A stretch of DNA of 6,883 bases, taken from contig JAEXBK010000021.1 in assembly GCA_023394035.1 (NCBI GenBank), positions 1-6,883 of the forward strand, written 5' to 3'. This document shows positions 1 through 6,052 of this stretch, piece after piece (within the stretch, counting starts at the first letter, position 1; each line of letters opens with the position of its first letter). This DNA comes from Bacillota bacterium (GTDB lineage: Bacteria > Bacillota > Clostridia > Peptostreptococcales > Anaerovoracaceae). The notes beneath the pieces are model-generated. The model was given only the letters and a program-made list of their open reading frames with translations, searched no databases and had not been told where the DNA came from. The position numbers and the translations under genes are program-made.

Positions 1-43
1 TCAACACCTTTTTCAAAACTTTTTCAGTTTTTATTTCACTCAT
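1..43 (-). CDS. Possible start of an unidentified gene (partial, runs off the left edge)
   Basis: An ATG at 43-41 on the minus strand opens a frame of 14 codons, MSEIKTEKVLKKVL, that is still open at the edge. The composition (Lys/Glu-rich, AAA, GAA and ATA codons) looks like the N-terminus of a cytosolic protein. It lies about 60 bases downstream of the promoter candidate at 111-138. Against it, no good ribosome binding site precedes the ATG, and 14 codons are too few to recognise a family. An in-frame stop lies five codons upstream, so no longer form of this frame is possible. Confidence 0.35.
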   Translation of the reverse strand, partial: MSEIKTEKVLKKVL

Positions 44-110
44 CGATTTACAGCTTCAGCTCTCGCATGTCGCCTTATCTCGATGCGCTTCCCCGGTGCG
101 AACATTTTGT

Positions 111-138
111 ATATTACCATATATATACATCTTGGCAA
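111..138 (-). promoter_or_regulatory. SigA-type promoter candidate with extended -10
   Basis: The minus strand reads TTGCCA (138-133, five of six consensus matches), a 16-base spacer ending in TGG, then TAATAT (116-111, four of six). The TGn directly before the -10 is an extended -10 motif. It lies 50 bases past the dipeptidase stop and points towards the left edge, with a start site expected near 104. This fits expression of whatever gene leaves the window on the left. Confidence 0.45.
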
Positions 139-186
139 GTACTATTTTTGCTTTTTCATCACTTTTTTCTACAGACTTCCGTTCCC

Positions 187-1638
187 TTATTTCAGGCGCT
201 TCAGTATGTCTTTCACAAGCTCATACATGCGTCCCGTAGACGGCACATTAAGGCGTTCACGCGTTGAATGTACGTCATGGAGCTCAGGTCCTATAGAGAT
301 GCAGTCAAGCCCCGGCATCTTGTCGATAAACAAGCCGCACTCAAGCCCGCCGTGAATTGCCGATACCACACCTTCTTTTCCCGTCTTTTCCTTATATACC
401 GTTTTGACAAGCTCAAGCAGCTTTGAGTCTTTGCAGAATGCCCATCCAGGATAGTCTCCGCTCAATACTACTTCAGCACCGAAATGCTCCGCAATTGCCC
501 TCACCCTGGTAACGAGCATCTCCTTCTGAGACTTTAACGCAGATCTTACGGCAAAGCTGAAATCAAACGAATCCTCACGCAGTCTTATTATGCCGAGATT
601 CAGAGATGTCTGAACGAGACCTTCAATATCAAAGCTCATTTCTTCAACGCCCTGCGGAAGCATCAGCAAGGCAAGCAGAAGCTTCTTCTTATCCGACTCC
701 GTCAAAACAGCTCCGCAATATTCCTCTTCCGATACAGCTACGGTAACGCCCGGGTCGCTGCTCTTGAATTCACGCTTAAATACGGCATCATAAGAAAACA
801 CCATATCGTTTACTTCTGCGAGCTTTGATGTGTTAACGCCGATCAAAGCCTCCGCGCGCGACGAAATAACATTGTCGAGCTTCCCTCCGTCAAGCTGCGC
901 AAGGCTTATTCCTATTTTTTCGTTCAGGTCAAACAGCATACGAGCCATCAGCTTGTTTGCACTCGCATGCCCTTTGTCGATATCCACGCCCGAATGACCT
1001 CCAAGCAGTCCGAATATGCTTATCCGCACAAAAGCCTCACCCTCGGTCGATTTTTGCCGTGTTACAGGCATCGAGCACGTGACTCTGACACCGCCCGAAC
1101 AGCCTGCCGTAAACACGCCTTCTTCCTCTGAATCCATATTTATAAGGCGTCTTCCTTTGAGATGCGATACATCAAAGCCTGCGGCTCCGTCCATTCCGGT
1201 TTCTTCATCTACGGTAAGCAGAGCTTCTATCGGGGGATGTTCAACCGATTCGTCATCCAGTAAAGCCATTATGGTAGCAACTGCCACCCCGTTATCCGCT
1301 CCAAGCGAAGTTCCTTCTGCGCTTACCCACTCGCCGTCGGTTTTGAGTCTCAGACCGTCCCTGCTCATGTCTATATCGCAGTCATCATCCTTTGCACAAA
1401 CCATGTCTATATGACCCTGAAGTATGACGGGCTCGGAATTTTCGTATCCCGGTGTACCCTGTTTATATATTACTACATTATTAAGGTCGTCTTTGATGTA
1501 TCTGAAGCCGTGTTCCTTTGCGAAGGTTGTACACAGCTCGCTTATCGGTCCCGTATTTCCCGATCCGTGCGGAACCGACGAGATCCACTCAAAATACTCA
1601 AAAAGCTTCTTAGGCTCGCACGATGATAATATTCCCAT
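187..1638 (-). CDS. pepD: Aminoacyl-histidine dipeptidase (M20 family, PepD-like)
   Basis: This is a complete 483-residue cytosolic zinc dipeptidase, close to the usual length of about 480-490 for PepD, which splits Xaa-His dipeptides such as carnosine and other unblocked dipeptides. The M20 metal-site residues are all present: GHIDM (H76, D78), GADNG (D115), the pair E145-E146 in TVDEETG, D169 in NMDSE, and a C-terminal histidine in IHGGLE (H429). GGHSG (213-217) begins the lid-domain region, and PELHDVHSTRE (451-461) closes the active site. No signal peptide is seen. GGAGG lies seven bases before the ATG; an out-of-frame ATG between them is ignored. The gene follows the importer operon on the same strand across a 138-base gap with a hairpin, so it probably has its own promoter. 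No terminator is visible after its stop. Substrate range cannot be read from sequence alone. Confidence 0.95.
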   Translation of the reverse strand: MGILSSCEPKKLFEYFEWISSVPHGSGNTGPISELCTTFAKEHGFRYIKDDLNNVVIYKQGTPGYENSEPVILQGHIDMVCAKDDDCDIDMSRDGLRLKTDGEWVSAEGTSLGADNGVAVATIMALLDDESVEHPPIEALLTVDEETGMDGAAGFDVSHLKGRRLINMDSEEEGVFTAGCSGGVRVTCSMPVTRQKSTEGEAFVRISIFGLLGGHSGVDIDKGHASANKLMARMLFDLNEKIGISLAQLDGGKLDNVISSRAEALIGVNTSKLAEVNDMVFSYDAVFKREFKSSDPGVTVAVSEEEYCGAVLTESDKKKLLLALLMLPQGVEEMSFDIEGLVQTSLNLGIIRLREDSFDFSFAVRSALKSQKEMLVTRVRAIAEHFGAEVVLSGDYPGWAFCKDSKLLELVKTVYKEKTGKEGVVSAIHGGLECGLFIDKMPGLDCISIGPELHDVHSTRERLNVPSTGRMYELVKDILKRLK

Positions 1639-1653
1639 GTCATGTCCTCCATT

Positions 1654-1697
1654 TTATATGTACATTTATATGTATATATGTAGACTTATGTAGACTT
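1654..1697. repeat. AT-rich short repeats upstream of the dipeptidase gene
   Basis: Two exact head-to-tail copies of ATGTAGACTT occupy 1678-1687 and 1688-1697 on the plus strand. Next to them are two copies of TTATATGTA (1654-1662 and 1666-1674) within a run of alternating A/T. The block fills most of the 5' leader region between the weak promoter candidate and the ribosome binding site. It could be an operator, a bent-DNA element, or simple low-complexity sequence; nothing here decides between them. Confidence 0.5.
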
Positions 1698-1724
1698 TAG
1701 ATTGATTTATGTCTTAAGGGTCAG
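1696..1724 (-). promoter_or_regulatory. Weak promoter candidate for the dipeptidase gene
   Basis: The minus strand shows CTGACC (1724-1719), a 17-base spacer and TCTAAA (1701-1696). Each hexamer matches the sigma-70/SigA consensus at four of six positions. It starts just past the operon hairpin and would give a leader of roughly 50 bases. Several TATAAA-like words occur nearer the gene without a recognisable -35 element, so this choice is tentative. Confidence 0.25.
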
Positions 1725-1726
1725 AA

Positions 1727-1755
1727 ACAGCCCATGAGTAAAAATCATGGGCTGT
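1727..1755 (-). terminator. Probable intrinsic terminator at the end of the importer operon
   Basis: A perfect 11-bp stem (1745-1755 pairing with 1727-1737) encloses a 7-base loop, 22 bases after the permease 2 stop. The following minus-strand bases (TTCTGACCCTT, continuing from a T) form only a short, interrupted U-tract. Termination may therefore be incomplete, and some read-through into the dipeptidase gene is possible. No T-run follows on the plus strand. Confidence 0.7.
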
Positions 1756-1776
1756 CCGATCTTATTATACGAATGA

Positions 1777-3249
1777 TCATGCAGCTTTGGTTTCCGCCGA
1801 TTCCTTTTTGCTCTTCTTCTCGGTTTTGTTCCATGCGTGCATAGCAAGCGAAGCCGCAATTACGCCGAAGGATATAAACATTCTTATATATTCGGATATT
1901 GCCGAGTCACCGACTATCTTTGTTGCCGCAAGAGGAGCTACAACGAACAATGTATGGAAGAGAAACACGCCGACTATAGCCTGCTTGTTATTCGCCTTCT
2001 GAACATTTGCTCCGCCGACAAGTATTGCCGCAATCGCATAAAGCCCGACATTACTCTGCTGCTGAACAGTGTTGAATGTTCCGAGATTCTGAAGGAACAC
2101 AAGCTGGCCCCATGCAGCAAGTACAGTCGAAATGCAGGTTGCAATTACACGAGTTTTGTCTACGTTTATACCTGCAGATGTCGCAACGCTTCTGCTTTGA
2201 CCTACCGTTCTCATATTCTGTCCAAGCCTCGTATTCATGATCCAGTTATTAAAGAGACAGAAAACACATATTACCGCATAAGCGGCAGCCGGAAGCTTTA
2301 CCGCAAGGAACACGTTTATAAGCGCAGGTACAAAGCTCAGTATCGCACCTAAAACGACGAGACCCGCAATTATAACAGGCTTCATATTCTTTCTGTTCAC
2401 CTTATGGAGCATCACCATTACAGCCGCATATACGATTGCAACTACAGCTCCGATTCTGACTGCATGAATCAGGAGGAGACTTGATCCGCCGAGCATGAGG
2501 TTAAGCGTAGGAACGAAACGCACTATGAAGCTGAATACGATGCCCGCCGCTCCGATCGCAAGACGTGTGATAAATACCGATTTGTTTACCTCAATTCCAT
2601 TCTTTTTTCTGTGGAAGAAGGAAACTATCTCCATAAGTATCATCAGTGCCGAGACCGCACAAAGCACGGTCAAGAAGCTTATTCCGTCGAGGGAGTATTT
2701 CAGGTTTCCCGTAAGATCGAATGCGTTTCTGAGACCGAAGCCTCTGTCAAGCAATGTAGGGTCGTCAAACGGTATGACTCCGCCTATGATATACAGAACG
2801 AAGAGTCTGTAAAGACCGTCGGCAAAGAAGCCGAGAACAAGACCCGTTATCATCTCTGCGCCTTTTGTTTTATTATACAGCCGCCCTACAAGGAAGCCGA
2901 ACAGCAACGCCATAGGTGTAGCAATCAGCATACACAGCATGAAGCCGCCGATTCCCTTGAAGCCCCAGTGAACTACCCAGAAGATTGCAATCTGAGCCGC
3001 AATAGCTCCGACTACTATACCGAAGTTCATTCCAAGACCCGCAAGACAAGGTATTATCAAAGCAAGCACGAGACATGTGTTTCTTCCGAAACGTGTAAAT
3101 ACTTCAGACGCAATGTACGAAAGATTCGTTCCCGAAATCACGATACACGCTATGCAAAGTACGACGAAGAGAATAACGACCTTATTCTCAAATAAGATTT
3201 TCGCCAATATATTGGTTCGATTCGCTTTATCTAAAGGGCTGTTATTCAC
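1777..3249 (-). CDS. ABC importer permease 2, BPD_transp_2 family, enlarged; GTG start
   Basis: From the GTG at 3249 this is a 490-residue multi-spanning membrane protein, paralogous to permease 1 and its likely heterodimer partner. Shared landmarks are KGAEM (129-133) and SAGINVDKTRV (358-368), followed by a similar C-terminal set of hydrophobic segments. The family is usually nearer 300-370 residues. The excess lies between these landmarks: they are 230 residues apart here and 112 in permease 1. The added part is mostly hydrophobic (about 225-245, 258-281, 291-318), suggesting extra membrane spans. The C-terminus is a short Lys/Glu-rich cytosolic tail. GTG is preferred because a strong GGGAGGTG sits six bases before it, while the in-frame ATG at 3282 has no ribosome binding site and would place that site inside codons. 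The gene overlaps permease 1 by 8 bases and is last in the operon. Confidence 0.9.
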   Translation of the reverse strand: MNNSPLDKANRTNILAKILFENKVVILFVVLCIACIVISGTNLSYIASEVFTRFGRNTCLVLALIIPCLAGLGMNFGIVVGAIAAQIAIFWVVHWGFKGIGGFMLCMLIATPMALLFGFLVGRLYNKTKGAEMITGLVLGFFADGLYRLFVLYIIGGVIPFDDPTLLDRGFGLRNAFDLTGNLKYSLDGISFLTVLCAVSALMILMEIVSFFHRKKNGIEVNKSVFITRLAIGAAGIVFSFIVRFVPTLNLMLGGSSLLLIHAVRIGAVVAIVYAAVMVMLHKVNRKNMKPVIIAGLVVLGAILSFVPALINVFLAVKLPAAAYAVICVFCLFNNWIMNTRLGQNMRTVGQSRSVATSAGINVDKTRVIATCISTVLAAWGQLVFLQNLGTFNTVQQQSNVGLYAIAAILVGGANVQKANNKQAIVGVFLFHTLFVVAPLAATKIVGDSAISEYIRMFISFGVIAASLAMHAWNKTEKKSKKESAETKAA

Positions 3250-4342
3250 GGCTCGCACCTCCCTTCGCTTTTGCAAGAGCATACAAGATTACACCGTTTT
3301 GAATTATCTGGCGCATGGTATCGGAAATATCCGTACCGGCGAGAAGTTCATTTGAAACAGGCGGAGTGAATATAATAAGCCCCTGATATAAGAAAGTTCC
3401 TATGATTACATTTGATATTGTTGCTTTTGTTGTAGTAGAACCGCCGATCAGTATTGAAGCTACGCACAGGAAGCCCATCTGAAGAGGTGCCGTATAAACC
3501 TGCAGGTATCCGAAGCCTTGTGTATATACGACTATACCGATTGCTCCGAGAATAGTGGAAAGCGCGATGCCTTTGACTCTCATCTTATCTACGTTGATTC
3601 CGCTTGCGCGCGCAAATGCAGGATTTGATCCTGAAGCCGTAATTGCAAGCCCCGTTTTGCTCCTGAAATAAAGATGCACTATAAGGCACATCAACAGGAA
3701 GAACAGGATGAGTCCCGTCGGAATAACAAAAGCAGTATCTCCGCTTCCGATCTTTATCTTAAGCGCATCGTTCAGCACATAGCCGAAGCTGTCTTCCAAG
3801 GATACGGAATTACGAACCCCGCGTCCGCCGATCAGCCATTTGATTCCGCCGCTGTCAAAAGGAGCGCGGAACCATACTATGCACATCAGGTAAATGACAG
3901 AGAATCCGACATATGTCGTTACCGTCATTTCAGAGCCCTTAACCATGTTCAGCAGTTTTCCGTATCCGATACCGACGAGCCACGCAGATGCCGCAGATAT
4001 AAGCACCGCAAAGGCAAACGAAGCCCAAGGTCCTGTGCCCGGAGCAAAAGCATTAAATCTTTCTGCAATTTTAAATTCTATGGCAAGCAGCGTCCCGAGA
4101 AGTCCGCATACTATACCGAGCGATACACCGAAGTTCGGTCCTATGCCGCATTTAATTGAAGGAAGCATTGCAAGTACAAGCACACCCCACATTCCCCAAT
4201 ATTTTATCGTTGATGCTAAGAATGACACTACATCGATATTGTTAAAATACGCAGTAAGAACAATCGCCATGAAGAACAGGAATACTATCAGACGAGGGAT
4301 TCCTATAATGTCAATCGCTTTTCTGAATTTTTCTTTAGTCAT
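3242..4342 (-). CDS. ABC importer permease 1, BPD_transp_2 (RbsC-like) family
   Basis: This 366-residue integral membrane protein has about eight to ten hydrophobic segments, for example around residues 16-32, 50-60, 70-88, 108-126, 141-157, 208-225, 258-275, 286-300 and 309-326. It matches the BPD_transp_2 family of sugar and nucleoside importers and has a typical family length. KGSEM (135-139) and the cytoplasmic ASGINVDKMRV (246-256) are family-like; both recur in the next gene as KGAEM and SAGINVDKTRV. The two proteins are therefore paralogous halves of a heterodimeric channel. AGGAGG (plus-strand 4352-4357) lies nine bases before the ATG, inside the 3' end of the ATPase gene. The stop codon overlaps the start of permease 2. 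No exported signal sequence other than the first membrane segment is evident. Confidence 0.92.
   Translation of the reverse strand: MTKEKFRKAIDIIGIPRLIVFLFFMAIVLTAYFNNIDVVSFLASTIKYWGMWGVLVLAMLPSIKCGIGPNFGVSLGIVCGLLGTLLAIEFKIAERFNAFAPGTGPWASFAFAVLISAASAWLVGIGYGKLLNMVKGSEMTVTTYVGFSVIYLMCIVWFRAPFDSGGIKWLIGGRGVRNSVSLEDSFGYVLNDALKIKIGSGDTAFVIPTGLILFFLLMCLIVHLYFRSKTGLAITASGSNPAFARASGINVDKMRVKGIALSTILGAIGIVVYTQGFGYLQVYTAPLQMGFLCVASILIGGSTTTKATISNVIIGTFLYQGLIIFTPPVSNELLAGTDISDTMRQIIQNGVILYALAKAKGGASRE
3256..3263 (-). promoter_or_regulatory. Ribosome binding site deciding the GTG start of permease 2
   Basis: The minus strand reads GGGAGGTG, six bases before the GTG at 3249-3247. It falls inside the last codons of permease 1. 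This suits translational coupling and argues against the longer reading frame beginning at 3282. Confidence 0.75.
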
Positions 4343-4343
4343 C

Positions 4344-5936
4344 TTACCTGTCCTCCTTTCCTATTCCTGCCATCGCCATACCGTAATCGGCATCCGAAGC
4401 ACCGGGTGACAGCACATCCGTAAGCTTTCCCGAGGAAATGATGGCAATTCTGTCGCAAAGGCTTCTGAGCTCGTTAAGCTCGGAGCTTACCATTATGATC
4501 GTCATACCCTTTTCGCGATTCAGTCTTACTAGCATCTCAAGCACAAGCTTCTTCGCACCTATGTCTATGCCTCTCGTCGGCTCTGAAACTATCAAAAGCT
4601 TCGGATTCATCGTCAAAGCACGCGCAAGACACACCTTCTGCTGATTTCCTCCGGATAGATTTCCGACAAACTGCTCTGCACCCGTACATCTTATGTCCAG
4701 GCTCTCGATCATTTCGTTTGCATGCTTTCTTGCAGCTTTGCCGTCAAACTGGTGGAAGAATCCGTATTTCTTTAGAAATTGCTTTTCTACCTGCATAGCG
4801 GTAAATACGATGTTTTGCTCTATCGACTCTTCGAGAAGAAGTCCTACTCCTCGTCTATCCTCCGATACGAAGGCAATATGCTTCTTAAGCGCATCTCCAA
4901 GCTTTGTCGGATCTATTACCTCTCCGTCAAACTCTATAGAGCCTCTCGTCGGGTATAATCCCAAAATTCCGTTAGGTATTCCGACTTTTCCCTGGCCTGC
5001 GAGACCGCCTATCCCAAGTATCTCTCCGCGTCTCAAATCCAAGTTTATTCCGTTTACGCATTCACCAGGCATTTCCACTTCAAAGTCTCTTAGCTTCAGC
5101 AGTATGTCATTCTCGTCTATCGTCCTGTTGTCGTCAGAATCGTCAACGAGCTTTTCGACCTTTCTTCCTATCATGAGCTCCGCTATCTGCGATGCGGTAG
5201 TATCCTTTGTGGTAAGACGGTCGATGAACGTTCCGTCACGAAGCATCGTCAGGCTGTCAGCAACTTCTATTACCTCATCTATTCTGTGTGTGATGAAAAT
5301 AATCGATATGCCTTTTGATGCGATAACCTTCATCGTTTCAAGAAGCCTTGCAGCTTCGCTTTCAGTAAGCACGGCGGTCGGTTCATCAAAGATGAGAAGC
5401 TTCATGCCTGTCTTGTCAATTTCTCTTGCGATCTCGATAAACTGCATATAGCCTACCGGCATCCCCCTGACCGGAAGCTCCTCGCTTATATCAAGTCCGA
5501 TTGTATCGAGAGCTTTTCTCGCATCCTTAGCCATTTCCTCCTTTTGGAGTTTTTCGAGCGATTTACCGAAGATTCCGCTTGCAACGGTCGGTTTTGTTAT
5601 TTCTCTTCCGATTTTGATATTCTCGGTAACGGTAAATCCCGGTATAAGCATGAATTCCTGATGGACCATTCCTATTCCGAGTTCCATGGCTTTCTTCGGA
5701 TTGTTAATTTTAACTTCTTCTCCGTTAAATTCTATCGTACCGCCAAAGCCACCCGTGTTATGTATAACGGGAATGCCGAACAAAATATTCATCAAGGTCG
5801 ATTTGCCGGCTCCGTTTTCTCCCATCAACGCATGGATTTCTCCCGGAGCAACACAAAGTTCAACGCCTTTCAGAACCTTATTGCCGTAGAATTCCTTGGT
5901 GATGTTTTGCATCTTAAGTAAAAATTGATTTTCCAT
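4344..5936 (-). CDS. Sugar/nucleoside-type ABC importer ATPase, two fused nucleotide-binding domains
   Basis: This 530-residue cytoplasmic ATPase has the length and tandem layout of RbsA/MglA and nucleoside (BmpA-linked) importers, and would drive uptake through the two permeases that follow. Domain 1 has a canonical Walker A, GENGAGKST (39-47), a Q-loop VHQEF (91-95), Walker B LLIFDEPTA (180-188) and an H-loop histidine (217). Its signature is weak: MPVGY at 159-163. Domain 2 has the canonical signature LSGGNQQ (427-433). Its Walker A is degenerate, GLAGQGKV (311-318) with Val for Ser/Thr. Walker B reads SEPT (451-454), with Ser for Asp, and Ser485 replaces the H-loop His. The start is supported by GGAAGGA seven bases upstream of ATG. 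The stop is one base from the next ATG, so translation is probably coupled. Assignment is firm at family level; the substrate is unknown. Confidence 0.95.
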   Translation of the reverse strand: MENQFLLKMQNITKEFYGNKVLKGVELCVAPGEIHALMGENGAGKSTLMNILFGIPVIHNTGGFGGTIEFNGEEVKINNPKKAMELGIGMVHQEFMLIPGFTVTENIKIGREITKPTVASGIFGKSLEKLQKEEMAKDARKALDTIGLDISEELPVRGMPVGYMQFIEIAREIDKTGMKLLIFDEPTAVLTESEAARLLETMKVIASKGISIIFITHRIDEVIEVADSLTMLRDGTFIDRLTTKDTTASQIAELMIGRKVEKLVDDSDDNRTIDENDILLKLRDFEVEMPGECVNGINLDLRRGEILGIGGLAGQGKVGIPNGILGLYPTRGSIEFDGEVIDPTKLGDALKKHIAFVSEDRRGVGLLLEESIEQNIVFTAMQVEKQFLKKYGFFHQFDGKAARKHANEMIESLDIRCTGAEQFVGNLSGGNQQKVCLARALTMNPKLLIVSEPTRGIDIGAKKLVLEMLVRLNREKGMTIIMVSSELNELRSLCDRIAIISSGKLTDVLSPGASDADYGMAMAGIGKEDR

Positions 5937-5975
5937 TTCGTCATCCTTCCGGTTCGCCTTTTATATAATCCGGAA

Positions 5976-6011
5976 CAAAAATGCGCCCGCCGACAAGGCA
6001 TCAGCGGGCGC
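5976..6011 (-). terminator. Intrinsic terminator between binding-protein and ATPase genes
   Basis: On the minus strand an 8-bp perfect G+C stem (6004-6011 pairing with 5983-5990) extends inward by a T-G wobble and two more pairs. This gives about 11 bp around a 7-base loop (5994-6000). It is followed at once by ATTTTTGTT (5982-5974). The plus strand has no T-run after the stem, so the signal is directional. It lies 42 bases after the receptor stop and 46 bases before the ATPase start. Because no convincing promoter follows it, partial read-through is the likely mode. Confidence 0.85.
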
Positions 6012-6052
6012 GATCGGCATCAAATCAAGTAAGCAGCCAATTTATAAGTTGC

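Noticed and set aside
16..33. Inverted repeat AAAACT-TTTTC-AGTTTT as a terminator
   Set aside because: It has six almost purely A/T pairs, lies inside the possible partial gene, and low-complexity A/T sequence gives such matches by chance.
48..68. Short minus-strand frame MRELKL with a weak AAGG upstream
   Set aside because: Six codons are too few to support, and they overlap another equally weak short frame.
3250..3282. Longer permease 2 beginning at the ATG at 3282
   Set aside because: It has no ribosome binding site and would overlap permease 1 by 41 bases. The GTG at 3249 has a strong GGGAGGTG at good spacing, which the longer form would bury inside its own codons.
4693..5451. Plus-strand frame of 252 codons opposite the ATPase
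   Set aside because: It lies entirely antisense to a well-recognised ATPase, is Ser/Pro-rich as expected of antisense frames, and has no recognisable domain. The other plus-strand frames across the window are rejected for the same reason.
5937..5982. Internal promoter before the ATPase gene
   Set aside because: A TATATAAAA-like word exists, but the nearest -35-like hexamer (TTGTCG) is 23 bases away, inside the terminator stem. The spacing is too long.
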